Assembly: GCF_001038455.1 (NCBI RefSeq)
Contig: NZ_LDUY01000010.1
Coordinates: forward strand, 1 to 47,578
Length of the DNA: 47,578 nucleotides
Reading direction: 5' to 3'
Origin: Fructobacillus sp. EFB-N1
GTDB taxonomy: Bacteria; Bacillota; Bacilli; Lactobacillales; Lactobacillaceae
The position numbers and the translations under genes are program-made. The notes under the pieces were generated by a model. It was not told where the DNA came from. It saw nothing but the letters and a program-made list of their open reading frames with translations, and ran no database searches. Shown here piece by piece: positions 17,171-26,767 of the stretch (positions within the stretch are counted from its first letter, which is position 1; the number at the start of each line of letters is the position of its first letter).

Positions 17171-18397
17171 TTAATTTAAGTCGTATTTACGATTGACGTT
17201 AAAGAAGAAGAGCAAGCCGTTAATTGCGATGATGCCGGCTGAAACAATAAAGATAGCACGATAGTCAAAGACATTGGCGATAGCAGCTCCTAACATGGGG
17301 CCCATCACGGATCCGACCGCTTGGAAGGATTGATTATAGGAGAAGACCCGAGAAACCATGCCGGCCGGTGAGTTCTTGGTTAACAGGGTTTGAATAGCTG
17401 GCAACATGGTCGAATCCGAAATTCCAACCGCAAAACGTAAGAGAATCAATGTGACGACGGAAGTAACAAAAGCTGTTGGGACAAAGGCAAAGACGGCCAT
17501 GACGAATCCAGCTTGAATCAGGTACTTGGTACCAATTTTATCACCCAAGCGACCAAAGACTGGCGCAAAAATCACCGTTGCCAAACCAGGCATGGCGGCC
17601 ACAATCCCAGCAATGAAGGTCACGCTACCATGGTTGTGCAAGACTTCGCGGACGAAAAGGGAGACGATTGGGTTAATCGACATATTGACGGTTTGAATCA
17701 ACATGGTGGTCAAGAAGAGTGAGACCATCAGTGATTTCTTTGGCAGTGTCTTCCAAGTCACCTTAGCGACAGGATTTTCTTCCTTACCCGCAGCAACTGG
17801 TCGTTCCTCGACCAAGAACCAAATAAAGAAGAAAACGATTAGAAGGATTAAACCAGTAATATGGAAGAGTGTTTGGTAAGAAACGACTGCAGCCATGGCG
17901 CCACCGAAGAGTGGGCCGATTAACTGGCCACCTGTAAAGCCGGTTACGATAATGCCCAATGAGCGACCCACTTTTTCCTTGGGCGTCTGGGTGGCAATAA
18001 GGGCATTGGCATTGGAAACGAAGCCACCTAAGGCACCTTGTAAAGCCCGTAAGGCCAGTAGTTCAAAGACGTTTTGGGCAAAGCCCATCAAAAAGAGGGA
18101 AATTGCCAACCCAAGGGCGGCGCGCATCATCATTAATTTGCGACCTTTTTTATCAGCCACCTTTCCCCAAATGGGTGAGACGACAGCGGTCACTAAAAAG
18201 TTGATGGCGAAAGCCACACCGGAATAAAAGGTTAATTCCGATTTGGAAAAGCGGCCCAACGTATCGATGTACAGGGGCATAAATGGCAAGATTTCAGAAA
18301 AGGCGACACCAGTCATAAAGACGGCGAGCCAAACAATCCAAACGTTTCGTTGCCAGTTAATCGCTCGATCAGGTGTTTCTCGATCAGGTTCAGTCAT
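17171..18397 (-). CDS. MFS multidrug exporter, MdtG/PmrA-like
   Basis: A proton-driven efflux pump of the major facilitator superfamily (drug:H+ antiporter-1 type), 408 residues, with 12 predicted membrane helices. Motif A appears twice in related form (GKVADKKGRKLMM after helix 2 and GRLGDKIGTKY after helix 8). The N-terminus INWQRNVWIVWLAVF, the GGFVSNANALIATQ region and RVFSYNQSFQAVGSVMGP near helix 11 closely match the MdtG/PmrA group. GGAGG lies 7 bases before the ATG. It is a single gene, convergent with the car-like operon and divergent from rel. The substrate cannot be told from sequence; fluoroquinolone or fosfomycin-type compounds are reported for relatives. Confidence 0.9.
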   Translation of the reverse strand: MTEPDRETPDRAINWQRNVWIVWLAVFMTGVAFSEILPFMPLYIDTLGRFSKSELTFYSGVAFAINFLVTAVVSPIWGKVADKKGRKLMMMRAALGLAISLFLMGFAQNVFELLALRALQGALGGFVSNANALIATQTPKEKVGRSLGIIVTGFTGGQLIGPLFGGAMAAVVSYQTLFHITGLILLIVFFFIWFLVEERPVAAGKEENPVAKVTWKTLPKKSLMVSLFLTTMLIQTVNMSINPIVSLFVREVLHNHGSVTFIAGIVAAMPGLATVIFAPVFGRLGDKIGTKYLIQAGFVMAVFAFVPTAFVTSVVTLILLRFAVGISDSTMLPAIQTLLTKNSPAGMVSRVFSYNQSFQAVGSVMGPMLGAAIANVFDYRAIFIVSAGIIAINGLLFFFNVNRKYDLN

Positions 18398-18663
18398 AAA
18401 TTACCTCCTTGACTGCGAAAATTGATAATCTGCTAATCTAGTAGTTTACTCCTTTTTAAAAGGACTTGCACGAAAGGAAGATGACGATTGCGTGAAAAAT
18501 GCAATCAAACTGATAGATAATTTTTAAAAAATCAGTGAAGTGATGGTCACTGAATAGGGACAATACCTGTCTTCATGGGCTTTATCTGCAATCATGATGC
18601 TGCTGATTTTAATTGGTGATAGTAATTGGGCTAACTGTTTGGATTCCTGATTTTTAAAAGGCT
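18398..18663. other. Gene-free spacer between MFS and rel promoters
   Basis: No reading frame or RNA gene is recognised. It contains one short inverted repeat (TCAGTG/CACTGA with a 10-base loop, around 18532-18560) of unknown meaning. Promoter elements for the leftward MFS gene should lie near 18400-18470 but are not convincing. Confidence 0.4.
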
Positions 18664-18691
18664 TGTTTGCCAGGTTAAAGTATTTTATAAT
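18664..18691 (+). promoter_or_regulatory. Promoter of rel
   Basis: TTGTTT (18664-18669) and TATAAT (18686-18691) are separated by 16 bases. The message would have a leader of about 107 bases before the rel ATG. Confidence 0.6.
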
Positions 18692-18714
18692 AGGAAATAC
18701 CTAAACACGTTTCC

Positions 18715-18746
18715 AAAAAAAGAAGGACAGCTATTGTTCTTTTTTT
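18715..18746 (+). terminator. Leader hairpin with T run upstream of rel
   Basis: Ten A/G-rich bases (18715-18724) are complementary to TTCTTTTTTT (18737-18746) just inside the predicted rel leader. The stem is weak in GC, so it may be a poor terminator or an attenuator; function is not shown. Confidence 0.35.
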
Positions 18747-18804
18747 CATTTAGCTAACTCAGGCCGCTGCTGGGTAATCTTCATTTAAAGGAAGGTCTTT
18801 TTCA

Positions 18805-21051
18805 ATGACCAAGTACAAGGAATACACTGCCAATGATGTAATGGAAATGGTCAAGGCCTACATGCCTGATGACCAGGTTGTCCAAGTGCAAGCGGCCTAT
18901 GATTGGGCTAAGAATTTGCATGCCCAACAAAGGCGCCATTCGGGTGAGCCTTACATTGTTCATCCGATTCAAGTTGCTGGCATTTTGGCTGAATTAAAGA
19001 TGGATGAAGCAACGATTGTTGCTGGCTTTTTGCATGATATTGTGGAAGACACCCCAGTCAGTCTGGAAGACGTGACGGAACATTTTGACCCCGTTGTCGG
19101 TCGGATTGTTGACGGCGTGACCAAAATCTCGAAAATTAAGTACCAGGATTCCAAGGTGCAACTTGCCGAAAACCATCGCAAGTTGCTTTTGGCGATGGCC
19201 AAGGATATTCGGGTTATTATCGTCAAATTAGCCGACCGGTTGCACAATATGCGCACGCTTGATGCTTTGCGCCCTGATAAGCAACGCCGGATTGCCCATG
19301 AAACCCTTTCAATTTATGCGCCCTTGGCGGATCGACTTGGAATTTCGGCCATTAAGTGGGAATTAGAAGACCTTTCCTTGGCAGTTTTGGAACCAGATGC
19401 CTACCACCAAATTGCTGGTCAAATGGACATGAAGCGTGAGGAACGGCTAAAGGCTATCCAAATTGCTGTTGATAAGATTGAAGACAGTATTCATGACCTT
19501 GGCTTGAAAAATGTTGTCGTTTATGGGCGACCAAAGCATATTTATTCCATTTACCGCAAGTTAGTTGATAAGCATAAGTCTTTTGGTGAAATTTATGACC
19601 TTTCGGCTATTCGAGTCTTAACGAATTCGATTCCCGATACCTACGCCGTTTTGGGTGCCATTCATGCACACTGGACACCAATTCCAGGACGATTTAAGGA
19701 TTATATTGCCTTACCAAAGCCAAACGGCTATCAATCGTTGCATACAACGGTGATCGGTCCTTCTGGCAGACCTTTGGAAGTGCAAATCAGAACCCATGCG
19801 ATGCACCAAGTCGCTGAATTCGGGGTTGCGGCCCACTGGGCCTATAAGCAACATGGTGGCACGTCTAACCAATCAGCCGACGTCAAGGATCAAAGTGAAC
19901 GCGCTTTGAACGTGATTCAGGGAATTTTGGAATTGCAGGAATCGGCAACGGATGCCCAGGACTTTATGGATTCGGTCCAAGCTGACCTGTTCGTTGACCG
20001 GGTTTACGCCTTTTCACCAGCAGGCGATGTTTATGAATTGCCAAAGGGAGCTGGTCCTTTGGATATGGCCTTTGCCATCCATTCTAATTTAGGAACCAAA
20101 ACGACCGGGGCCAAGGCCAACGGCCGGATTGTGCCACTGGATTATAAGATTCAAAATGGCGATATTATGGAAATTTTGACCGGCCCCAATGCGAGTCCCT
20201 CCAGAGACTGGTTGGATTTGGTTTCAACGCGTAAGGCTCGACACAAGATTAAGCATTTCTTGAAGTCTCAAGACCGGGCCGATAACATCGAAAACGGTCT
20301 GGAAGCTATCTCGCGTGCACTCTTTGAAATGCATTTTAACCCGGTTGAATTCCTCACGGATGAACAAATTACTGCCGTTGCGGAAGCCATGCAGGCCGGC
20401 ACTCGCGAGGATTTGTTAGCCGCTGTTGGCTATGGTGATATTTCAAGATTAGCGGTTGCCAAGGAATTAACCCGCCAGGTTCGGGAAGAGCGTGAGGCGG
20501 CGGATGCCGAAGAGTTGCAAAAAAGCTTGCTGGAAGATGGCCAGGCCATTAAGAAGGAGCCTCAGGTACCGAAGCAAAAAAGCCGTGACCGCGATAAGCA
20601 GTCTGACGTTGTGATTGCTGGAGTTGATAACTTGTTGGTTCGTTTGTCTGGTTGTTGTACCCCTGTGCCGGGTGATCCCGTGATGGGCTATATTTCTCAA
20701 GGACGAGGCATTGCTGTTCACCGTTTTGATTGCCCAAATATCCACGCAGCCCAACAAAAGGGCCAGCGATTGGTGGATGTGATTTGGGCGGATGTCAACG
20801 GTCAACGACCAGATTACACCGCTGATTTAACCATCCATGCCGAAAATGAACCAGGTATTTTGAATGCTATTTTGCGGTCATTAAACGCTAAGACTCGCTT
20901 TATCAAGGAAATTAACGGCCATGTCACCAAAGGTGGTATGGTCCAGGTTCAAGCTTCAATTGGGGTAGCTAACTTAGCCCAATTGAATGGCATTATTGAT
21001 GCCTTGTTGGCGGATCACTCGGTTTATGATGTAAAGCGGACAATTCATTGA
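18805..21051 (+). CDS. rel: Bifunctional (p)ppGpp synthetase/hydrolase Rel
   Basis: Makes and degrades the stringent-response alarmone (p)ppGpp, responding to uncharged tRNA on ribosomes. The 748-residue protein has the full long-RSH architecture. The HD hydrolase domain has HDIVED at residues 77-82 with its metal ligands present. The synthetase domain has GYQSLHTTV from residue 308. A TGS domain (YAFSPAGDVYELPKGAGPLDMAF) is followed by a Cys-containing conserved region (SGCCTPVPGDP) and a C-terminal ACT domain. Both catalytic halves look intact, unlike Gram-negative RelA with its dead hydrolase. AAAGGAAGG precedes the ATG. The next gene is convergent, so rel is transcribed alone; the usual Firmicutes partner dtd is not next to it. 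Confidence 0.95.
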   Translation: MTKYKEYTANDVMEMVKAYMPDDQVVQVQAAYDWAKNLHAQQRRHSGEPYIVHPIQVAGILAELKMDEATIVAGFLHDIVEDTPVSLEDVTEHFDPVVGRIVDGVTKISKIKYQDSKVQLAENHRKLLLAMAKDIRVIIVKLADRLHNMRTLDALRPDKQRRIAHETLSIYAPLADRLGISAIKWELEDLSLAVLEPDAYHQIAGQMDMKREERLKAIQIAVDKIEDSIHDLGLKNVVVYGRPKHIYSIYRKLVDKHKSFGEIYDLSAIRVLTNSIPDTYAVLGAIHAHWTPIPGRFKDYIALPKPNGYQSLHTTVIGPSGRPLEVQIRTHAMHQVAEFGVAAHWAYKQHGGTSNQSADVKDQSERALNVIQGILELQESATDAQDFMDSVQADLFVDRVYAFSPAGDVYELPKGAGPLDMAFAIHSNLGTKTTGAKANGRIVPLDYKIQNGDIMEILTGPNASPSRDWLDLVSTRKARHKIKHFLKSQDRADNIENGLEAISRALFEMHFNPVEFLTDEQITAVAEAMQAGTREDLLAAVGYGDISRLAVAKELTRQVREEREAADAEELQKSLLEDGQAIKKEPQVPKQKSRDRDKQSDVVIAGVDNLLVRLSGCCTPVPGDPVMGYISQGRGIAVHRFDCPNIHAAQQKGQRLVDVIWADVNGQRPDYTADLTIHAENEPGILNAILRSLNAKTRFIKEINGHVTKGGMVQVQASIGVANLAQLNGIIDALLADHSVYDVKRTIH

Positions 21052-21146
21052 AGTGCTGCTGATTGTCATGGCTGGTTGGCCAGACCCCTTGTTCTCGGTT
21101 AACCATGCCTGCAAGTCAGCTATTTACAAATCAGATAATGAGACGT

Positions 21147-21196
21147 TAAAAGGACGTCCTGTCAGTGTTGGTGCACTGGGCAGGGCGTCCTTTTTA
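21147..21196. terminator. Terminator of rel (facing plsY)
   Basis: A long hairpin with stem AAAGGACG/CGTCCTTT and an inner AGTG/CACT pairing, ending in a T run. It lies about 95 bases after the rel stop and before the 3' end of the convergent plsY, so it may serve both. Confidence 0.75.
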
Positions 21197-21219
21197 GTTG
21201 CTTTGGTCAAGCTGATTTT

Positions 21220-21834
21220 TTAATGGGCCTTCAACCAGTAGACAAGGCCGAAGGGAATCGTTGATTCGGTTCCCGTAAAGATGCGACCGATATTTTTACG
21301 GTGCCGGTAAAAGACAAAAATCGTCAAGGTAATGGCAACAATCGATAAAATCCAGTCGTGATAGTAAAAGACTGACATGCAAGTGGCGAAAGTAAAGCCA
21401 ACCATTGAGGCCATCGAAACCATGGAGAAGAGAATCAGGCATAGAATAAAGGTGGCACAAACCATCAAAAAGAGTGGGGTATTATAGACGGATAAGACAC
21501 CGGCCGAAACTGCCACGGCCTTGCCCCCCTTGAAGCCAATCCAAATTGAGAAGGTGTGTCCCAAAATAGCAAAGAGGCCGACAAGCATCACGTTGACATG
21601 GTGCCAACCGAAGAGTGCTGGCAAAGAGGCGGCCAAAGAGCCCTTGAGAATATCCAAGCAAAGAACAATCGTTCCCGGAACAGGGCCCAAAATGCGAAAG
21701 GCATTGGTGGTCCCAATGTTACCAGAGCCCTCGGTCCGGATGTCCTTATGATAAAAGACCTTACCTAACCAGTATCCTGGGACCATTGACCCTAAGAGAT
21801 AGGCCAAGCCCAGGATGAAAGCGATTTTTAACAT
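21220..21834 (-). CDS. plsY: Acyl-phosphate:glycerol-3-phosphate acyltransferase PlsY
   Basis: A membrane enzyme that transfers an acyl group from acyl-phosphate to glycerol-3-phosphate, the first committed step of phospholipid synthesis in most Gram-positives. The 204-residue protein has several membrane helices and the conserved loops GSGNIGTTNAFR and GFKGGKAVAVSAGV, which carry the substrate-binding residues; the third motif is in the TESTIPFGL region at the C-terminus. The ribosome binding site GGAG is well placed before the ATG on the minus strand. It is divergent from parE, a gene order frequent in lactobacilli and leuconostocs. Confidence 0.93.
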   Translation of the reverse strand: MLKIAFILGLAYLLGSMVPGYWLGKVFYHKDIRTEGSGNIGTTNAFRILGPVPGTIVLCLDILKGSLAASLPALFGWHHVNVMLVGLFAILGHTFSIWIGFKGGKAVAVSAGVLSVYNTPLFLMVCATFILCLILFSMVSMASMVGFTFATCMSVFYYHDWILSIVAITLTIFVFYRHRKNIGRIFTGTESTIPFGLVYWLKAH

Positions 21835-21990
21835 AGTTTTTAAAACTCCTTTTTTCTAAAAAGAAACAGCACGGTACATTTTACCATAGGATTTTATTTT
21901 CCCTGGTTAAATTTTTCTGAGAAGCCCTGATGAAAGAGGGCGGATTGGCCGCTAACTGATTTGACGACTTAGAACTTTTCTTTTTCCCTA

Positions 21991-22019
21991 TTGTCAGTTT
22001 GTAAATTTTAATCTATGAT
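21991..22019 (+). promoter_or_regulatory. Promoter of parE-parC
   Basis: TTGTCA (21991-21996) and TATGAT (22014-22019) are separated by 17 bases, giving a leader of about 80 bases before the GTG start of parE. Confidence 0.7.
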
Positions 22020-22108
22020 AATTATTGATTGTCTAAGATAGTAGCACCACTTGTTTTAACTAACAAGAGCGCGTTATCCTAGACGAAATGACGAGAAGGA
22101 AGAAGACC

Positions 22109-24226
22109 GTGGCAAAGCAAACACACTACGACTCAGATTCAATTAAAATTTTAGAAGGATTGGAGGCGGTCCGAAAACGCCCCGGTATGTATATCGGATC
22201 GACTGATGGACGTGGACTCCACCATTTAGTTTATGAAATTGTCGACAATGCCGTTGATGAAGCCTTAGGAGACTTCGGTAATGATATTGCGGTAACCATT
22301 GAAGAAAATAATGCCATTACTGTTCGCGATTTTGGTCGTGGTATGCCGGTGGGGATGCACTCTTCTGGAAAACCAACGCCTGAAGTCATTTTGACGGTCC
22401 TCCATGCCGGTGGGAAGTTTGGCCAGGGTGGTTATGCCACTTCTGGTGGTCTGCACGGTGTTGGTTCATCCGTTGTCAACGCCTTGTCGGAACACCTGAA
22501 GGTGACAATCGTTCGCGATGGTCACCGCTTTGAAGAAACTTTCGAAAATGGGGGCCACCCAGTTGGCACTCTGATTGATTTAGGTCCAACCAAGGATCAT
22601 ACCGGGACAACGGTCACGTTTAAACCGGATGCAAGCATTTTTTCAACCACTGTCTTTAAGTTTGATACTTTGGCTGAACGCTTACGCGAGTCGGCCTTTT
22701 TGATGTCAGGGGTCAAGTTTACCTTGACGGATAAGCGGGTTACCCCCGTTCGTGAAGAGGTTTACCACTATGACCACGGTCTACAATCCTTTGTTCAATT
22801 CTTGAATGAGGAAAAAGAGGGCTTGGGCCCAGTGATGACCTTTGAGGGAATGGCCGACGGCATTTTGGTTGACGTTGCCGCCCAATACAACGACGGCTAC
22901 TCCGAGACCTTGCTATCCTTTGTTAACAACGTCCGGACACAAGACGGTGGTACTCACGAAGTTGGTTTCCGCTCGGCATGGACAAAGGCCTTTAATGAAT
23001 ACGCTCGACGAGTTAACCTCTTAAAGGAAAAGGATAAGAACCTTGAAGGGTCAGACGTTCGAGAAGGATTGTCGGCCGTCATTTCTTTGCGTGTCCCAGA
23101 AGAAATTTTGCAATTCGAAGGACAGACAAAGGATAAATTAGGAACGACCGAGGCCCGTGCGGCTGTGGATGGGGTTGTTAATGAAACTTTGTCTCGCTTC
23201 TTGCTAGAAAACGGTGACTTTGGTCAAAAGATTGTCCGTAAGGCACTTCGCGCTCGTGAAGCCCGTGAGGCTGCCCGTAAGGCCCGTGAGGAATCCCGAA
23301 CTGGCAAGTCAAAGGGCAAGCGTGACCGCTTGTTGTCTGGAAAGTTAGCGCCAGCCCAGTCGAAGAACGCCGATAAGAATGAATTGTTCTTGGTCGAGGG
23401 TGATTCAGCCGGCGGTTCCGCTAAGCAGGGCCGAGACCGGAAGTTCCAGGCAATTTTGCCGTTGCGTGGGAAGGTCTTAAATACCCAAAAGGCAAAATTA
23501 GCGGACATCCTAAAAAATGAGGAGCTTTCGACGCTGATTTACGCTATTGGTGGCGGGGTTGGTCCTGATTTTAATATTAAAAATGCGGCCTTTGATAAGA
23601 TCATTATCATGACCGATGCCGATGATGATGGGGCCCACATTCAAACCCTGTTGTTGACTTTCTTTTATAAGTACATGCGGCCATTGATTGAAGCCGGTCG
23701 TGTCTACATTGCTTTACCACCACTTTACCGGGTGAAGTACCGTGGCAAGAAGGAAGATTCTTTTGCGTGGACAAATGATGAACTAGCAACGATTACGTCA
23801 GCGGCTAAGGTGAAGTACGAATTAACGCGTTTTAAGGGCTTGGGCGAGATGAATGCGCCACTTCTTTGGGAAACCACGATGGACCCTGAATCGCGGACGC
23901 TGATTCGGGTTAAGATTGATGATGCCGTTTTGGCCGAAAAGCGGGTAACAACGTTGATGGGTGATAAGGTTGATCCTCGCCGTCAGTGGATTGAAAACAA
24001 CGTTCAGTTTACCCTGGAGGAAGACGGTTCGATTTTGGATAACGTTGCCGGGGGTGACGAAGCCAATGCCCAGGTCTTTGAACAGGCGATGGCTGGTCAC
24101 AATGTCGATGATGACGACGACCAAGAGGCCCAGGTGATCGTTGCTAAGGGAAAATCAGCTAAGCAAAAGGCGGATGACCCAGCAGGCAAAGCTTCAGACC
24201 ACGTTGAGAACTTAGACTTGTTTTAA
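22109..24226 (+). CDS. parE: DNA topoisomerase IV subunit B ParE
   Basis: The ATPase subunit of topoisomerase IV, which decatenates daughter chromosomes. The GHKL ATPase domain is seen in VRKRPGMYIGST, EIVDNAVDEAL and GLHGVGSSVVNALS. The TOPRIM domain has LVEGDSAGGSA and MTDADDDGAHI. The C-terminus has an acidic, low-complexity extension (VDDDDDQEAQ) before VENLDLF. The GTG at 22109, preceded by AGAAGGA, is preferred over the in-frame ATG at 22088, which would put the binding site inside the gene. Assignment as ParE rather than GyrB rests on the adjacent parC 31 bases downstream and the plsY neighbour. Confidence 0.93.
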   Translation: MAKQTHYDSDSIKILEGLEAVRKRPGMYIGSTDGRGLHHLVYEIVDNAVDEALGDFGNDIAVTIEENNAITVRDFGRGMPVGMHSSGKPTPEVILTVLHAGGKFGQGGYATSGGLHGVGSSVVNALSEHLKVTIVRDGHRFEETFENGGHPVGTLIDLGPTKDHTGTTVTFKPDASIFSTTVFKFDTLAERLRESAFLMSGVKFTLTDKRVTPVREEVYHYDHGLQSFVQFLNEEKEGLGPVMTFEGMADGILVDVAAQYNDGYSETLLSFVNNVRTQDGGTHEVGFRSAWTKAFNEYARRVNLLKEKDKNLEGSDVREGLSAVISLRVPEEILQFEGQTKDKLGTTEARAAVDGVVNETLSRFLLENGDFGQKIVRKALRAREAREAARKAREESRTGKSKGKRDRLLSGKLAPAQSKNADKNELFLVEGDSAGGSAKQGRDRKFQAILPLRGKVLNTQKAKLADILKNEELSTLIYAIGGGVGPDFNIKNAAFDKIIIMTDADDDGAHIQTLLLTFFYKYMRPLIEAGRVYIALPPLYRVKYRGKKEDSFAWTNDELATITSAAKVKYELTRFKGLGEMNAPLLWETTMDPESRTLIRVKIDDAVLAEKRVTTLMGDKVDPRRQWIENNVQFTLEEDGSILDNVAGGDEANAQVFEQAMAGHNVDDDDDQEAQVIVAKGKSAKQKADDPAGKASDHVENLDLF

Positions 24227-24257
24227 TAATTAATTTAGAAAGGTGGGGATTGTCAGT

Positions 24258-26690
24258 ATGGCAGACCGCATTACTGAGCTTTCATTGGAAGCCGTGATGG
24301 GTGAGCGCTTTGGTCGATATTCAAAATATATCATCCAAGAACGTGCCCTTCCGGATATCCGTGATGGTCTCAAGCCGGTTCAGCGGCGGATTTTGTACGC
24401 CATGGACCAGGATTCAAATACCTATGACCACCCATATCGTAAGTCGGCTAAATCAGTCGGAAACGTGATGGGAAACTTCCACCCCCACGGGGATTCCTCA
24501 ATTTATGAGGCCATGGTTCGCTTGTCCCAGGATTGGAAGGTCCGCGAACCATTAATTGATATGAACGGGAACAACGGGTCAATTGATAACGACCCGGCCG
24601 CTGCGATGCGGTATACCGAGTCGCGGTTGACGAAGTTATCCGGGGAAATCTTAAAGGACTTAGCCCAGGATACGGTTGAAATGGTCTTGAATTTCGATGA
24701 TACGACCTACGAACCAACGGTGCTCCCATCTCGCGTACCAAACCTCTTTGTTAACGGGGCAACCGGGATTTCAGCTGGTTATGCCACTGATATTCCGCCC
24801 CATAACTTAAAGGAAATTAACCAAGCGTTGGTTTATCTGCTTGACCATCCCGATGCACCGTTGTCAGCCTTGATGAAGTACGTCAAGGGACCTGATTTTC
24901 CAACGGGTGGCATCATTCAGGGAATCGATGGTATTAAGCAGGCCTACAAGACCGGTCGCGGCCGGGTTGTTGTCCGTGCGAAGACGACGGTTTCTGATCT
25001 GAAGAGCGGCAAGAAAAAGATTGAAGTGACGGAGTTGCCATACGAGGTCGTGAAATCAAACTTGGTTGCTAAGATTGATGCGATTCGGGCCAACAAAGAA
25101 GTTGCCGGCATTATTGAAGTTCGTGACGAATCCGACCGTGAGGGAATGTCGATTGTGATTGAATTGGCCAAGGATGCCTCGGCCGATGGGATTTTGACTT
25201 ACCTCTTTAAGAAGACGGATTTGCAGATTTCATACAATTTCAACATGGTGGCCATCCATGACCAACGTCCTGTTTTGGTTACCTTGAAGGACGGTTTGAC
25301 CGCCTTCTTGGACTTCCGTAAGGAAGTTGTTCGCAAGCGGTCAGCTTATGACTTAAAGAAGGCGAAAGCTCGCCAACACATCGTTGAGGGGCTGATTCGG
25401 ATGTTGTCCATCCTTGATGAAGTGGTGGCAACGATTCGTTCCTCAAAGAACCGCAAGGATGCAACGGAGAACTTGGTGAAGGAATATCAATTCACTAAGG
25501 AACAGGCCGAAGCCATCGTGGCTTTGCAGCTGTACCGGTTGACCAATACCGATGTGACGCAGCTGGAAGAGGAACACAAGGCATTAGCTGAAAAGATTGC
25601 CATGCTCGAGAAAATTCTGAATGAAGAGGAAGCCCTTCATGATGTGATTCGGACCGAATTGAAGGCCATCACGAAGGAATATGCGAGCCCACGCTTGACG
25701 GAAATCGAAGAAGAAATCCAATCGTTGGTAATCGACACGGCAGTGACGGTACCAGACGAAGATGTTCGTATCTTGGTTTCAAAGAATGGTTATGCCAAGC
25801 GGTCATCATTGCGCTCTTACAAGGCCTCTGCTGCCGAAAACGGCTTAGCTGAGGATGATGCCGTTGTCTTGAATCAAACGGCGAACACGACCCAGCATTT
25901 GCTGATGTTTACAAATCTTGGGAACCTGATTTACCGGCCAATTTATGAGTTGGCGGAGTACAAGTGGAAGGAACCAGGGGAACACTTCTCGCAGGCGCTC
26001 TCGAACTGGGATAGCCAGGAAAGTATTATTCAGGCTTACGTGGTTGCCGAAACCGACAGCAACCAGGCCTTCCTGCTCGCTTCCAATGATGGCTTTATCA
26101 AGCAAAGTTTGCTCAAGGACATTGTGCCAAAGTCCTACAAAAAGAAATCAGCAATCGTGATGAAGCTCAAGACAGAGGATTCACGGGTGGTCACGGCAAC
26201 GCTGGTAACTAAGCAGGAAGAAGTTTTGGTTTTGGCGAAGACTGGTTTGGCCTTGCGCTTCGAATTGGCTGATGTGCTAGTTGTTGGTGCGCGGACTGCT
26301 GGCGTGAAGGCGATTAAGCTGACCGAGGGCGATACCGTGGTTGCGGTATTAGCTTTGGCACCAAGTGCTAAGTTCCTGGCCTTGGTGACTAACCAAGGAA
26401 CCTTTAAGTACAGCTTGTTAGAGGACATTACACTTGGTCACCGAGCCAACAAGGGCTTGCAAGTCCTTAGTCCACGAAAGACCGTTTCCTATGAGATTGC
26501 TGCCGCGACAGCCGTTGACCCTGATCAGGGTGCTTTGCGGATTGAAACGGACCACTTAAAGGACTTTGATATCCAGTTGGCCGACCATTCATTAGCAAGC
26601 CGGACAAGCAACGGCCAGGCACTATTGGATGTGAAGAGCGATGGGCAAGCAACGGCCATTTTCCCGTTGAATTTAACGGAAAATGACTAG
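24258..26690 (+). CDS. parC: DNA topoisomerase IV subunit A ParC
   Basis: The DNA-cleaving subunit of topoisomerase IV, partner of ParE. The winged-helix cleavage core includes the catalytic Tyr at residue 119 (AAMRYTES). The quinolone region reads HPHGDSSIYEAM with Ser80 and Glu84, the residues of susceptible wild-type enzymes. A coiled-coil tower (about residues 360-480) and a C-terminal beta-pinwheel with repeated blades follow. Length (810 residues) is normal. ATG 24258 has AAAGGTGGGG 9 bases upstream; the GTG at 24243 lies within that site. It is co-transcribed with parE. Confidence 0.94.
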   Translation: MADRITELSLEAVMGERFGRYSKYIIQERALPDIRDGLKPVQRRILYAMDQDSNTYDHPYRKSAKSVGNVMGNFHPHGDSSIYEAMVRLSQDWKVREPLIDMNGNNGSIDNDPAAAMRYTESRLTKLSGEILKDLAQDTVEMVLNFDDTTYEPTVLPSRVPNLFVNGATGISAGYATDIPPHNLKEINQALVYLLDHPDAPLSALMKYVKGPDFPTGGIIQGIDGIKQAYKTGRGRVVVRAKTTVSDLKSGKKKIEVTELPYEVVKSNLVAKIDAIRANKEVAGIIEVRDESDREGMSIVIELAKDASADGILTYLFKKTDLQISYNFNMVAIHDQRPVLVTLKDGLTAFLDFRKEVVRKRSAYDLKKAKARQHIVEGLIRMLSILDEVVATIRSSKNRKDATENLVKEYQFTKEQAEAIVALQLYRLTNTDVTQLEEEHKALAEKIAMLEKILNEEEALHDVIRTELKAITKEYASPRLTEIEEEIQSLVIDTAVTVPDEDVRILVSKNGYAKRSSLRSYKASAAENGLAEDDAVVLNQTANTTQHLLMFTNLGNLIYRPIYELAEYKWKEPGEHFSQALSNWDSQESIIQAYVVAETDSNQAFLLASNDGFIKQSLLKDIVPKSYKKKSAIVMKLKTEDSRVVTATLVTKQEEVLVLAKTGLALRFELADVLVVGARTAGVKAIKLTEGDTVVAVLALAPSAKFLALVTNQGTFKYSLLEDITLGHRANKGLQVLSPRKTVSYEIAAATAVDPDQGALRIETDHLKDFDIQLADHSLASRTSNGQALLDVKSDGQATAIFPLNLTEND

Positions 26691-26767
26691 GCAAAGTAGA
26701 CCCATTCGGGTTACAATCTAAGTATTGACAGTTGCCAAAAAAATTGGCACTAGAGGAGTGAAAAGAC

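Noticed and set aside
18691-18804. T-box riboswitch upstream of rel
   Set aside because: No T-box sequence of the AGGGTGGAACCGCG type and no competing terminator/antiterminator arms were found.
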